Shown: positions 41,506-53,872 of the stretch, piece after piece
Numbering within the stretch: the stretch's first letter is position 1
How the letters are laid out: each line of letters opens with the position of its first letter
NCBI GenBank assembly: GCA_030686995.1
Contig: JARVZY010002402.1
Coordinates: 496,001 to 560,000 of the forward strand
Origin: Artemisia argyi
Taxonomy: Eukaryota; Streptophyta; Magnoliopsida; Asterales; Asteraceae
Reading direction: 5' to 3'
DNA: 64,000 bases
Program-made: the position numbers and the translations under genes
Notes under the pieces: generated by a model
What the model saw: the letters and a program-made list of their open reading frames with translations, nothing else
Told to the model about the DNA's origin: nothing
Databases searched by the model: none

Positions 41506-43711
41506 TTAGTTCACCATCATGCTCATCTCGAACTCATCATGCATGATTTTGGCAAACTCATCACACATTTCTTGACAAGTCGATCTAAATATAAATTCGT
41601 CGACATATATTTGAACAATGATGAGATTTGGGTCTTTCTTTTTAGTAAAAAGAGTTTTATCTACCATTCCCATTAGGAGCTTGTTTGAGTCCATATAAAG
41701 CTTTCTTTAGCTTATAAACATAATCAGGTTTTGCGAAGTCAATGAATCCTGGAGGTTGTGCCACATAAACCTCCTCATTGATAAAACCGTTGAGTGATGC
41801 ACTTTTCACATCCATTTGGAATAACTTAAAGTCTAGGGCGCATGCATAGGCAAGTAGTATTCTAATAGATTCTAATCTAGCTACGGGGGCATAAGTTTCG
41901 TCATAATCAATTCCTTCTTGTTGATTATAACCTTGGCCAACTAACCTAGATTTGTTCCTAGTTACTATTCCATTTTCATCTAACTTATTTCTATATACCC
42001 ACTTAGTTCCTATGATGGTCATGTTCATTGGATTTGGGATTAATTCCCAAACGTCATTTGCCTTAAATTGATTTAATTCTTCTTGCATAGCCATAACCCA
42101 ACTTTCTTCTTTTAATGCTTCATTAATATTCTTAGGTTCAATTGCTGAGAGGAAACGAAAGAAATTATTTTTATCTTGGGCTTGTAACCTAAAGGTTCTT
42201 TGATTAAGATTTCCTATTATGTTATCTAATGGATGTGATTTAGATTCCTTAATATTAACTACTTCATTATCTTCTAAGTCTATAATTTCATTATCATTTC
42301 CTAGGAGTTTTCTTTTACTAACCTCAATAGCTTCATCTTCAACTAAGTCATAATCTTCTAAAGGTAATGTTTTAGGAGGTGGTGGTGTTTCATCAAATGT
42401 TACATTTAATGATTCTTCTACTTTCATAGTGTGTTTGTTAAGTTTTATATATGCTTTACTATTTTGCGAGTAACCTAAAAATATTCCTTCATATGATTTT
42501 GGGTCGAACTTAGTAAGGTAATCCCTAGTGTTTAAAATATAACATTTACTTCCGAATACCCTAAAGTAGCTTAAGTTAGGTTTTCTACCTCTTAGGAACT
42601 CATAAGGAGTCTTTCCTAAAATTCTCCTAATTGATACTCTATTAATTATATATGTCGATGTATCTATGACGTGACACCAAAATTTTTGTGCGATGGATTG
42701 TTCATTTAACATTGGTCTACTCATTTCTTGTAGTGACCTATTCTTTCTTTCTACTACGCCATTTGATTGAGGAGTACGAGGAGTGGAGAAATTATGAGAT
42801 ATTCCATTTAAATCACAATATTTTCCGAATTGTACTTCGTTATCAAATTCCCTACCATGGTCCGTCCTAATAGATACTATTGAATATCCTAATTTATTTT
42901 GAATCATTTTACTAAATATTTCAAAATTTTCAAAGGCTTGGGTTTTGTCACTTAGAAACCTAGTCCACGTGTATCGTGAATAGTCATCTACTATTACTAA
43001 GGTATAATGGTTTCCTCCATAGCTCTGCACAGCGGATGGACCAAATAGATCCATATGTAATAATTCAAGGCATGTAGTAGTGGATACTATATTCTTAGCT
43101 TTGTGACTTGCATGAGCTTGTTTTCCAATTTTATAAGCATCGCAAAATTGTTTGTCATATCTTAGGTTAGGCAAGTTTCTAACTAATTCTTTAGAGGCTA
43201 AAGATTGTATTTGTTGCATGTTTTCATGTCCTAATCTCCTATGCCACAAAGTGGAGTTTTCATCTAGAGTTTCTAGGCATATCTTATCTTTCGGTTTGTT
43301 TCCTAGTTTCATAACATATATGCCTCCTTTCCTAATTCCTCTACCTATGACTTTTCCATTCTTAACTATTTCACTATCCCTATCCGTAAAGGTAACCCTA
43401 CATTTATTATCGCATATTTGGCCTATACTACGTAAGTTATATGTTAAATTATCTACATGCTCAACATTTTCAATAGTAAGTGAGTCTTGAGAGATCGTAC
43501 CTTTACCAATGATTTTTCCACGCAAATCACTACCGAAAATGACATTACCTCCATTGTATGCCTTGTATGTAGAAAATAGCTTACGATTTCCCGTCATATG
43601 CCTCGAACATCTGCTATCCTTGATCCATTCATCGGGCTCCAAGTCTATTCCTAAGCATATTTCATCGGTCGCTTTGGCTACAAAGCATTTTTCGTGTCTT
43701 GGTTTTTCCAC
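41506..43711 (-). pseudogene. Protease, integrase and RT of element G pol
   Basis: A 684-codon open frame (43711-41657) plus a shifted continuation (41694-41506). The protease signature reads DSRCSRHMTGN, with Gly to Arg beside the catalytic Asp. Integrase follows with WHRRLGHEN, then FCDAY where the zinc motif needs C-x-x-C, and the three catalytic acids in LHMDLFGP, RTDHGREF and TPQSNGVVERKNRSLQEM. RT begins with IGTKWVYRNKLDENGIVTRN and YAPVARLESIRILLAYAC. After ALYGLKQAP about 15 codons are missing with a frame change, and the active-site box reads IYVDEFIF instead of YVDD. Zinc finger, protease and RT core residues are each hit, so pol is dead despite the long frame. Confidence 0.88.
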
Positions 43712-44960
43712 TTCTTCTTTGTCACTATCACTCCATGTTCCACTAATAAAGGCGCCTTGATTTTCACAACCCGGTGGCTTTGGAAATTCGCCAATGAGAT
43801 GATTTGGACTTCCACATCAAAAGCACTTTCTTCTCCCGTAGTTATCACTTCTATTTCTTTGAAATCTTCTTTCATCTCGTGATTGTCTAGTAAATCTTCC
43901 TTGTCTCTTGAAAAATTTCTTAAATTCTCTTACGGCCATTGCATATTCTTAGTCTTCACTTTCGTCACTTGAATCATCATCGTCTCTAAGTTCCTTTTTG
44001 GCTTCTAAAGCATTATCTATTGATTCCTCTTCCGGAATCGTAAATTGTTTATATTGTTGTACAAGAAGATCTATTTTATTGTCTTTGACTTGACTATTAC
44101 CTTTGGTGAGTAATAAGTAGTGACTCCCAAATTTCTTTGGCGGTTTTACACATAAAAATTCTTTCATATTTTTTGCGCGATAATGCATTATAAATTACCA
44201 TTTTAGCTTCATTATTTTTTGCTAGTTTCTTTTTCAAATCATCATTTTGTTTTTCAAATGGTACAATTTCATCCATTTTAGTTTCTGGATTTTGTTGAGT
44301 AGGAGGAAAATCACCAAAAGTAATAACATGCCAAAGATCAAGATCTTTAGATTTCACATAAGTTTTGAATCTATTTTTCTAATATAAAAATCCATCAATT
44401 TCAAATAGTGTTGGTCTTTGCATAGATTGCCTGTTGAGCTATAGACCTTGATAGATCTTCTTGAGCACTCTAGAATCGTTAGTAATGTCACTGTAATCAA
44501 TAACACACTAATAGACAATATCTGCAACTTGTATTTATAAAGCGGAAACAAAACACAAGCTTGATACTAAGAACTCTTGATCCTCTATGGATCTTTTTAA
44601 TTATAATAAGAATTTTCTAAAAGTTATTCAATACATAAACCGTGTGTTCCTTTTATACTCAAGGAACCCTAAACCGTTTCTCAAGAAACGTATACTCTAA
44701 AACTTCTAAAAGATATGCATTATCACTTCCTAAATAAACTCATGCATATCCAAACTACATTATATAAAATATGGAAATACTATATCCGCAGAAACTAATA
44801 AAGCTGAAACTAGTCTTCAGCAGATACACTGCTTCAGCAGAAACCAACTCTTCAGCAGGATCCTTTCAGCAGAAACAGCAGCAGAATTCTTACTTCACAG
44901 AATTCCCAACATTGCCCTTCTAAATATTTTTCAGATTCCATAGATCGTTGCAAGTTTTAA
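43712..44960 (-). pseudogene. Gag of element G
   Basis: N-terminal words LQRSMESEKYLEG (44955-44917) are separated from the remainder by solo LTR L. The main part has SKDLDLWHVITFGDFPP, EAKMVIYNALSRKKYERIF and MCKTAKEIWESLLITHQ, then a frameshift near 44100 and KDNKIDLLVQQYKQFTIPEE. A deletion follows, then KKELRDDDDSSDESED. The zinc knuckle near 43820 reads C-F-stop-C...H...F: an Arg codon became TGA and the last Cys became Phe. Confidence 0.78.
44432..44911 (-). mobile_element. Solo LTR L inside the gag of element G
   Basis: 480 bp, TGTTGAGC...CCCAACA on the plus strand, i.e. TGTTGGGAATTC...CTCAACA. Exact TSD ttgcc at 44427-44431 and 44912-44916. It has a minus-strand TATA (TTTATAAATAC, 44541-44531) and many TTCTGCTGAA words, marking it as a diverged relative of the B and D LTR family. 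Loss of the interior by LTR-LTR recombination is the usual origin. Confidence 0.92.
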
Positions 44961-44993
44961 AATACAATTTATTTTAAAAATCTGGCTTGACGT

Positions 44994-45007
44994 GGCTCTT
45001 GATACCA
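44994..45007 (-). other. Primer binding site of element G
   Basis: Minus strand TGGTATCAAGAGCC, two bases from the LTR edge. Same one-base variant as in E. Confidence 0.75.
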
Positions 45008-45009
45008 AT

Positions 45010-45785
45010 TGTGGAAAACTAGAAGGGGGTTGAATAGTTTTACGTCTTTTTAATTTGTTATGAAAAAAATTTGTTTACGCGTTTTGTTTAGTTTCAAAAA
45101 TTGTAGATTCCATATTATTTGAATTTAAGTATTGCACAATATAAACAACTAAAATTAAATACTAAAGCTATAATAATGTAAGTAATGAAATAAGTAAGAG
45201 ATGGAAAGATCGAACCGCAAGACAAGAGATTTATAGTGGTTCGACTACAAGGACACCTTCCTTGCCCTACTCCACTCCCCGAGCACCTAACTCGAGAGTT
45301 TTCTTCACTATGTCAACAAGCTCCCTTATGGCGGAGAAAACCTTACACACCAATTTACACACCAAAACTAAGTCACAGCTTATTCACACCTTCTACACAA
45401 CTTCTCCACACCTAGTCACTACTAAATCACACCAATACTTCTTCACACCAAGTCACTAATAAATCTTCACTACTTCTTCTTCACACCTATCCACTAATAA
45501 ATCTTCACTACTTCTTCTTCACACCTATCTACTTAATATACACTACTTCTTCTTTACAACTATCTTACATCACAATATCAACACAACTTGCTAATCTATC
45601 TTCAATCAAATATTCACAACTAATTACACAAAGAAATAGATATAATGAATGATGCTCTAACAACTTGGATGTGGAGGTCACAACAAGTTGTAATACTTCT
45701 TGTCATGGTAGATTGAAGTATTCATCTCTTGCACTTGAAAGGGTGAGACTTGGATCACTTTCAAACAAAGATGAATGTATATATG
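45010..45785 (-). repeat. Element G 5' LTR, part (interrupted by element C)
   Basis: Begins TGTGGAAAACTAG (compare TGTAGAAAACTAG in E) and follows the E LTR through the ggcggagaaaaccttacac and cttcacacc array regions, up to tttcaaacaaagat. It is cut at 45785 by C (adjacent bases atatg are the expected TSD), before the promoter cassette. The rest would lie right of the window. Confidence 0.82.
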
Positions 45786-46739
45786 TGATGAAGCGAAAAG
45801 TGTACCGCTTTTGGGGGGTCATTTAAGGCCAAAGTCGAGATTATTTGACCAAATATTGCCTTAATCGTTCCTTTTGTCATTTTAGGTACTTTTGAGAGGA
45901 ATTTTACAAAATGAAGCATTTTGGACATTTTTGGAGCGAAAAAGTGAAGAAAACGACAAAGTCTCAAAAGCATGCTGGAAATTGCACTTGACGGCGTCAC
46001 AAGGTGCTAGTGACGGCGTCATGAGTTGACAAAAGGGTGGATAAATCAATTATACTTGATGCGCCAGAATGTTTTGTGAAGGGGTCGTGACGGCGTCACG
46101 TACAAAATTGTTAAGGCCATCAAGAGTAACTGCAAAGAGTGATGGGGCAAAACCCATAAAGAGTGACGCTGTCAGAAGTGGATCTAGGCAATACGAGTTT
46201 GTTTTGGCGGCAATTTGATGGCGTCACACATTATTCTTGACTCCGCCAGGAGACAAAATCTATATATAGTTTTCTAGTTTTTATTCATTGTATGCAACTT
46301 TGAAGGGAGTAAACCCTAGACGAATTTTACAACTTTTTCAAGGGTTTCAACCCTTTTTTTCTTCCATGCTTAATTGAAGACAAGTCCTTTACTAAATCAT
46401 TCAATATGTCTATGTGCTGTTTGATTATATCTTACGTTTGTCTTCTCTTTAACATGCTAGGCTAGGTTTTCCTTGTGTTTGCTTAGATGTAATGAAACTT
46501 AGATATTGATTATGGGTTGGTTGTTTGTTTATAATTGTTATGGATGAATGAATTTGATGTTAGGCTTAAGAAAACTGGCAGACTTCCATTTGGTAACTTG
46601 CTTGAACGTCTTAAGAAACATGATCGGAGGCCATGTTAGGAGCTAGTTGTCAGCTCGACATAGGAAGAGGTAGAAGCTTATAGAGTTAGGGAAGATCGTA
46701 CACTGCCCTACGAATGGTATTAAGGAATATAACCCGTCA
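45786..46739 (+). repeat. Element C 5' LTR, left part
   Basis: TGATGAAG start and body match the element A LTR. Palindrome cluster 45990-46252, TATA tatatatag (46261-46269). It breaks at aacccgtca where element B inserted, and continues at 59001. Confidence 0.9.
45990..46252 (+). promoter_or_regulatory. Palindrome cluster of element C 5' LTR
   Basis: TGACGGCGTCA occurs at about 45990, 46011 and 46088, with variants ttaaggccatca, tgacgctgtca, tgatggcgtca and tgactccgcca. The last lies ~10 bases before the TATA box. Confidence 0.6.
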
Positions 46740-47214
46740 TGTTGGGTTTTGAGTTCTGCTGCTGAGTGAAACTGCTGCTATGATGAAACTGCTGCTAGAG
46801 TAAATGATTCTGCTGCTGATGACAAAGTGCTGCTAAGGAAAATGCTGCTAAAGGAAACTGCTGCTGAAGAGATAAGCATGTATTCGTAGTAGATAATTAT
46901 AGAATAGATTGAATGTATATCTTATAAGTCTAGAATATTCTTATCTTGATTAGAAAGTTATTGTAAACCTAGTAGGACTCTTTGGCCTATAAAAGGAGGA
47001 TCCTAGGGTTAGATTATGTACGTATTGTTGAGTTTTCGTTTACACTTCAAGGTTGTAAAACCCTAGCATTGTTGAGTGCTCGTATTAATAATATTGAAGT
47101 GTTGATAAATAATTATTCTTCTTAAGTTAAGCTTTCACATTCCGCATTCAAGCTTAAGTGTTTACTTTAAGTCAACTTCTATATAAGATCGTTTGCTCAA
47201 CTTGGATCAACAAG
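46740..47214 (+). repeat. Element B 5' LTR
   Basis: The first 130 bases repeat ctgctgct eight times. TATA box cctataaaagg at 46987-46997, and aaaccctag near 47056. Confidence 0.95.
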
Positions 47215-47216
47215 TG

Positions 47217-47228
47217 GTATCAGAGCTT
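47217..47228 (+). other. Primer binding site of element B
   Basis: TGGTATCAGAGC, complementary to the initiator tRNA-Met 3' end, two bases after the LTR. Confidence 0.92.
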
Positions 47229-47298
47229 GTGATCTAGAAGTTGTAATCAAGAAGAAACTGTTCTTTGCAAGTTTGCTGTTCCTAATCAACTGCTAAAG

Positions 47299-49938
47299 AT
47301 GGGTGATGACACACATATGGTGACTGCTTCTAAGGTACCCATGCTCAATCCTGGAGAGTATGAACTGTGGAAGATGAGAATTCGACAATACATTCGCATG
47401 ATTGACAATAACATGTGGAATGTTATCATGAATGGTGACTCTTTACCAAAGAAGGGTACTGATGGTAAACAGATACCAATCAAGACTGCTGAAGATAATT
47501 CTATAAGGAAGATGGAGATCAAGGCTCACAGTATTCTCTTGATGGGAATACCTAATGAGTTTCAGTTGGATTTTGAGAGTTGTGAGACTGCTAAAGAATT
47601 AATGGATGCTATTGAATTCAGGTTTGGAGGGAATGATGCTACCAAGAAGTCAAGGAAGAACATGTTGAAGCATCAGTTTGAGAACTTTACTGCTGAAAGT
47701 GGAGAGAAGATTAATGGCACCTACAACAGGCTCAATCAACTTGACAGTCATCTAAAGCTTGTTGGCTATGTGGTTCTACAAGAAGATGTGAATCTCAAGT
47801 TTCTCAGAAGTCTTGCACCTGAATGGAGTATGCACACTGTTGTTTGGAGGAATAAGCCTGACTTTGAAACCATGAAGTTGGAAAGCCTCTATAACAATTT
47901 AAGAGTGTATGAACCATAATTATCTACTTCATCTACTTCTGGTTCACAAAATCTTGCCTTTGTATCTTCAAAGTCAAAGGGGTCTAAAGAATCTCACTCT
48001 GCTGCTTATGGAGTATCTACTGCTGATGGATCTGCTGCTAGTTTTCATGATAATAACTCCACCAGTGATATGGCTTTATGTGCATTCTTGGCTGATCTAA
48101 CATCAAGTATAAGGTCATAGGCACTTAATCAAGATCTGGATCACCTTGATGAAGATGATCTTGAAGAGATGGATCTTAAATGGCAGATGGCCATGTTGAC
48201 CTTGAGAGCTAGAAAATTCTGGAAGAAAACTGGGAAAGAGATCAAGTACAGACCTAAAGAAAATGTTGGCTTTGACAAATCAAAGATAGATTGTTACAAC
48301 TATAACAGGAAAGGTCACTTTGCCAGAGAATGTAGAGCTCCAAAGAAGAATGGTGAAGCATCAAAGAAGACTGAAGAGACAAAGAATACTACTACTGCAT
48401 TAGTGTCTTGTGATGGATTGGGAGAGTATGATTGGAGTGACTTGGCTGATGAAGAACCAAATTATTCCTTGGTGGCTCAAGTTAAGCCTGAAGTGCATAA
48501 CTTTACACTTATGGCTTATTCATCATCATCTTCTGGATCTGACTCTGAGGTATCTAATGATTCTGATTTATCTGTGTGTTCTTTTAAGTCTTGTGCTGAC
48601 ACTATAGAAGAACTTAAGTCTAGGAATGAGAGTCTAAATAAAGAAGTTGAAAACCTAAAACTTGATAACTTAGGTTATAAAGTAGGTATTCAAAATGTTG
48701 AAAGAAGACTTGAGTACTTAAAAGAGTGTGAGATGGAATATGTAGATAGAATTAACCAACAAGATGTAGAGATTTTTAAGAAAAACAGTGAAATTGAGTT
48801 TCTTAAAAATAAATTAGAAGAAGCAGAAAAAGATAGAGATGAAGCTCTTGCTGAAAAAGAAAAACATATAGTAAGAGTAAACAAACAGCAATATGCTTCT
48901 GATTTGGTTAATAAGTCTATTGAGAGTACAATAATGAGGAAAGGAAGTGGAATAGGTTACAATGAGGTTGCCCCTCCTGTAAAGAGTGCCTATGCTCCAC
49001 CAGGAAAAGAATTGTCCTTCATTAGTGAGCTGAATATAGAAAAACCATTAGGTGAGTCTAGTACAAGTGTCTTAGAAACACCTAAGGTAGAAGGTAGAAA
49101 ATTTACTGATGCTCCCATTATTGAAGATTGGTACTCAGATAGTGATGAGGAACAAGAACAGGTTGAACTAGAACATAGTGTAGTAAAGGAAGAAATTCCT
49201 GCTAAAATTGAAAAAGTTGAACCTAAAATTGAACAAGTGAAGTTTGTGAAACCTGTGCTAGGTCAAGGTATCTCTAGAAGAATGGTTGAGTATAAAGAGG
49301 TTTCTAGAGAAAGAATGAATGGTTTTAATAATAAGCCTAGGGGTAATCAGAGAAACTTTAATAACCTAGTTTCAAACAAATTAGGTAGTGAGTTTCAATT
49401 AAGGAAAAAGGCTTGTTATAAGTGTGGTAGCTTTGAACATTTGATTAATAGCTGTCCTGACCACAAGAAACCTGTTTGGAATAAATACTCTATGGTGAAT
49501 CACAAACATGTTAATTAGAATACTCACCCTCATCCAAATAGAAACATGATTCCTAGGGCTGTGTTGTTAAGATCTGGTGCAACTAGATCAATTTATGTTG
49601 CTAAATCAAATGATGCTTTTAAAACCACAACTGGTTCTGTTGCTGGCTCTACTGCTAGTAAGAATTCTGCTGCTAGTAAGCACTCTGCTGCTAGTAAGCA
49701 ATCTGCTGCTAGTACAAAACTTTCTACTTCTGGGCCAAAAGTTTTGTCAAATACAGTTGTTGGAAACCATTTTTATGCTGTTAAGGCCTCAGCTTGTTGG
49801 GTTTGGAAACCAAAATCAAATGTTACAAACAATGTTTCCAAAACCAGCAGTGCATCAAGTGATTTAAAGACATTTAACTATGTTGATGCACAAGGCAGAT
49901 CCAAGTCAGTAATGGCTTGGGTCCCCAAGAGAAACTAA
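47299..49938 (+). pseudogene. Gag of element B
   Basis: One frame with stops at 47917-47919 (TAA), 48118-48120 (TAG), 49516-49518 (TAG) and 49936-49938 (TAA). The N-terminus has VPMLNPGEYELWKMRIRQYI, then SILLMGIPNEFQLDF, IEFRFGGNDATKKSRKNMLK, FLRSLAPEWSMHTVVWRNKP: a UBN2/copia gag core. Knuckle 1 (~48290) reads C-Y-N-Y...H...C with the second Cys lost (tac); element D keeps it. A long acidic coiled coil follows (48600-48890). Knuckle 2 (~49410) CYKCGSFEHLINSC is intact. Near 49650-49720 an 18-base unit repeats as S-A-A-S-K. The end reads [10 protein letters not shown]. Confidence 0.85.
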
Positions 49939-49953
49939 TTTCTCTATTTTCAT

Positions 49954-50430
49954 GTGCAGGGTAATCTACTGGATGAGCTTAAAGACATGGTTATAGTTGA
50001 TAGTGGATGCTCTGGTCATATGACAGGGGATGAGTCTCAGCTTGATGATTTTGAGGCTTTTGATGGTGGCTATGTTGCTTTTGGGAATGATCCAAAAGGT
50101 GGAAAGATTATTGGTAGAGGCACTTTAAAGACTGGAAATTTGGACTTTGAGAAGGTATTTCTTGTGAAAGGACTTAAGTTTAACCTCTTTAGTGTTTCAC
50201 GAATGTGTGACAAAAGGAATTTTGTTCTTTTTACAGACACTGAATGTATGATCCTTTCTCCTGATTTTCAGTTGCCAAATGATAAATTTGTGCTCTTGAA
50301 GGTCCCTAGAAATGAAAATATACACAGTGACCATATTAAGAACATTGTTCCCAAAAGAGCTTTGACTTGTCTAATTGCAAAAGCCACTGATGATGAGTCC
50401 AAATTATGCATAGAAGAGTTGGGCATTTGA
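49954..50430 (+). pseudogene. Protease of element B pol
   Basis: Same frame as gag. Signature VIVDSGCSGHMTGDESQL (~residues 11-28), then GGKIIGRGTLKTGNLDFEKV and LKFNLFSVSRMCDKRNFVLF. A one-base deletion at ~50406 (a G lost from the Trp codon before HRR) ends the frame in the pre-integrase region. Confidence 0.88.
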
Positions 50431-52055
50431 ACTACAAGACAATGAATAAGTTGGTGAAAGGAAATCTGGTGAGAGGAATGCCCACAAAGTTGTTTGAAAA
50501 CTGTGAGACTTGTATTGCTTGTCAGAAGGGAAAACAACACAGAGTCTCATTTAAGTCAAAGACTGTGAATACAAATACAGCGCCCTTGCATTTGCTACAC
50601 ATGGATTTATTTGGGCCTGTTTTTGTGAAAAGTTTGAATAAGAAGTCATATTGCCTAGTTGTCACAGATGATTACAGCAGGTTCACCTGGGTGTTTTTCT
50701 TAGCCACTAAACATGAAACCCCAGTTGTACTTAAAAAATTTATTACAAGAGTTGAAAATCTGCACAACCACAAAGTGAAGATTATAAGATGTGACAATGG
50801 TACTGAGTTCAAGAATAGTGTGATGAACCAATTCTGTGTGGGAAAAGGCATTTTAAGACAGTATAGTGTTGCAAGAACTCCACAGCAGAATGGTGTTGCA
50901 GAGAGAAGAAATAGGACACTTATTGAGGTTGCAAGAACAATGTTAGCTGATTCTAAACTACCTATACCTTTTTGGGCTAAAGCTGTAAACATTGCATGTT
51001 TTGTGCAGAACAGTAGTAAGGTAGTGAAGCCTCACAACAAAACTCCATATGACCTCTTTCATGGAAAGAAACCAATGATTGATTTTCTTAAGCCATTTGG
51101 ATGTCCTGTTACTATTTTGAACACTAAAGATCAGTTAGGCAAGTTTGAAGAGAAAGCTGATAAAGGAAATTTGGTTGGTTACTCTGTACATAGTAAAGCT
51201 TTCAGAGTATATAACAAGAGAACCAAACATGTAGAGGAGAATTTGCATATCAAGTTTAGTGAGAACACATCTAATGCTGCAAGGAAAGGATCTGAATGGA
51301 TGTTTGATGTTGACATCCTAACCAAGACAATGAATTATGTACCTATTATTGCTAGTATTGACACTAACAAACCACAAGAAGACATTGTTTTGATTGAGAA
51401 ACTGAAGGTTGGTCCTACTTTCATACCTTTACAGCAAAATCAAGATACACAAGAAGATGATGTTCCTCCAGAGAAACCTAAGGAAGCTCAAACAGATGTT
51501 GTAACTCCTATTGATGCAGAGAAGATACCCAATGAAGCTCCAAAAGAAGTTGTTGCTGACTCTCCAATTAGACCAGAAGACTCTACTACTGACTCAGAAG
51601 ACTCTACTGCTAGACCAAAACAAGCAACTACTACTACTATCTATTCCGCTGCCAAGCCTACTCACTCTGCTTCTACATCACAGTTTCCTTCTTTGAATGC
51701 TCAGGATAAACCTTTAGATGATACAGATTATCCTGAAGATCCTAATATGCCTCCTCTAGAGGATATCTATGAGGACACAGATGATGAAGCTCTTGATGGT
51801 AAATTATTTGGAGCTGAAGTAGACTATACTAATCTGGAACTCAATATTCCAGTTAGTCCCACTACTACTACAAGAATTCACAAGGATCATCCTAAAGAAC
51901 AAATTCTAAGTGATCCTCCATCATCTGTACAAACAAGGAAAATGACTAAAGAGCTCAAAGATCTTCAACATCAAAGTTTCTTTGCTAGATCTCTGTATCA
52001 AAGAAACAGTCATAAAGATCTACAAAATTGCTTGTTTGTCTGCTTTCTATCTTAA
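50406..52055 (+). pseudogene. Integrase and linker of element B pol
   Basis: Zinc motif HRRVGHLNYKTMN ... CETCIACQKGK (H-H-C-C complete). Catalytic acids in LHMDLFGPVFVK, IRCDNGTEFKN and TPQQNGVAERRNRTLIEV. Then WAKAVNIACFVQN, a diverged Pro/Thr/Asp-rich linker (from ~51360) with DDPNMPPLEDI-like words, and HKDLQNCLFVCFLS before a stop and shift at 52055. Confidence 0.9.
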
Positions 52056-53533
52056 ATTGAACCCAAAAACACTTACAAAGCCCTACAAGAAGCTAGTTGG
52101 GTGGAAGCAATGCAAGATGAGCTTCTGCAATTTAAGCTACAAGATGTATGGACTTTGGTTGATTTGCCAAATGGAAAAAGCTAGTCATCAGAAATAAAGC
52201 TAGATTAGTAGCTCAAGGATACACACAACAAGAGGGACTTTATTATGATGAGGTATTTGCACCAGTGGCAAGGATAGAAGCCATTATACTATTCTTGGCT
52301 TATGCTTCATTCAAAGATTTTGTGGTGTATCAAATGGATGTCAAGAGTGCTTTCCTTTATGGGACCATTACAGAAGAAGTTAATGTGTCTCAACCACCAG
52401 GTTTTGAGGACCCTGATTATCCTGACAAAGTTTACAAGGTGAATAGAGCAATGTATGGACTACATCAAGCTCCAAGAGCTTGGTATGATACCTTGTCAAC
52501 ATATTTGTTGGAATCTGGGTTAAGTAGAGGAAAGATTGACAAGACTTTGTTTCTCAAAAGACAAAAAGATTTTATTTTTCTTGTACAAATCTATGTAGAT
52601 GACATCATCTTTGGATCTACAAACAGAGCAATGTGTGTTGATTTTGAGAAGCTTATGAAGGATAAGTTTGCAATGAGTTCAATGGGAGAACTCAACTTCT
52701 TCTTGGGACTACAGGTGGTTCAAAAGAAAGATGGCATATTTATTAGTAAGGATAAGTATGTTAATGATATCTTGAAGAAGTTTGGATTTGAAGATGCTAA
52801 GCCTGCTAAGATAACCATGGATACCAAGAAACCTTTGTTGAAGGATGAGAATGGAAAAGAAGTAGATGTTCACTTGTACAGGTCTATGATTGGCTCATTG
52901 ATGTATCTAACAGCATCAAGGCCTGATATCATGTTTGCTGTGTGTGCCTGTGCAAGATTCCAAGTTTGTCCCAAAGAATCACATCTCAATGCAGTGAAAA
53001 GAATTTTTAGGTATCTAAGGCATCAACCTAAATTGGGCCTATGGTATCCTAAGGATTCACCTTTTGATTTGGTGGCATATTCAGACAGTGACTATGCTGG
53101 TGCTTGCTTGGATAGAAAGTCTACAACTAGAGGTTGTCAATTTCTTAGAAACAGATTGGTGTCATGGCAATGCAAGAAACAAACAGTGGTTGCAAATTCT
53201 ACAACTGAAGCTGAGTATGTGGCTGCTTCAAGTTGCTGTGGTCAAGTGCTATGGATGCAAAATCAGCTACTGAATTATCGGTACAATTTCATGAACACCA
53301 AAATTCATATTGATAACAACAGCACACTTTGCATAATTAAAAATGTTGTTTTTCATTCAAAAACAAAACATATAGAGATAAGACATCATTTCATAAGGGA
53401 TTGCTATGAAAAGAAGTTAATTTAAATTGTCAAAATTCATACTGATCACAATGTTGCTGATCTTCTCACTAAACATTTTGATGTAGGAAGATTTCAATTC
53501 TTAATTGCAAACATTGGTATGATTAATCTTTGA
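52056..53533 (+). pseudogene. Reverse transcriptase and RNase H of element B
   Basis: RT starts as IEPKNTYKALQEASWVEAMQ in a shifted frame, reaches DLPNGK (~52180), then about 20 codons including the GTKWV box are deleted. It resumes at [18 protein letters not shown]. The main frame (52265-53425) has [30 protein letters not shown], the intact active site [10 protein letters not shown] (~52600), [18 protein letters not shown], and RNase H words [30 protein letters not shown] and [17 protein letters not shown] at 53423 interrupts the end, which continues to TGA at 53531. Confidence 0.9.
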
Positions 53534-53872
53534 AAAACTTACCTCTTAGTGTTTTTGTAAAAAGTGTAAAGGTCTTGTGGTGATTGTTCATCTATTTCTG
53601 CTGCTTCTTAAGAAGCAAGTGATTAAGTTGTAATGTACTCTGCTGCTATTTTACTCTACTGCTAGTATATTTTTTGTATACTTTGTGGTGTTTGCACTAA
53701 CATTTTGCAGGATAAGTTGAAAATTGATGATTTGCAAGATTGTTAAACAGAAATTCACAAGATTTCATTCATCAATTCCAAAAGTACATTCAACAAAAGA
53801 GTTCATCCATATCAAGTTTTGACATAACAAAAGACTGTTAGACCACAAACAAAAATTAAAAGACTTAAAACA
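53534..53872. other. Spacer downstream of element B pol
   Basis: No gene. Contains ctgctgct words (53597, 53639) like the LTR start and a gtttgcactaacattttgcag segment that resembles a 3' splice site (polypyrimidine poor); splicing is not supported. Confidence 0.4.

Larger units (their letters stand above)
38784..45785 (-). mobile_element. Element G: decayed gag-pol copia element, relative of E
   Basis: Minus strand. From right: 5' LTR (45010-45785, cut by element C), PBS (44994-45007), gag with an inserted solo LTR, pol (43711 to ~40678), extra ORF with own TATA (39684 to ~38880). The 3' end is lost at the H junction (~38783). LTR words (tatggcggagaaaacctta, gagagttttcttcacta), PBS variant, gag and extra ORF all match E, so G shows what the pol-bearing form of the family looks like. 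Many stops and frameshifts make it inactive. Confidence 0.85.

Noticed and set aside
43152..43760. Long plus-strand frames opposite element G pol
   Set aside because: Antisense shadows of the integrase and protease reading frame.
53685..53710. Possible 3' splice site (catttTGCAG) upstream of the extra ORFs of B
   Set aside because: No matching donor could be placed with confidence, and TATA-like words give a simpler route to expression.
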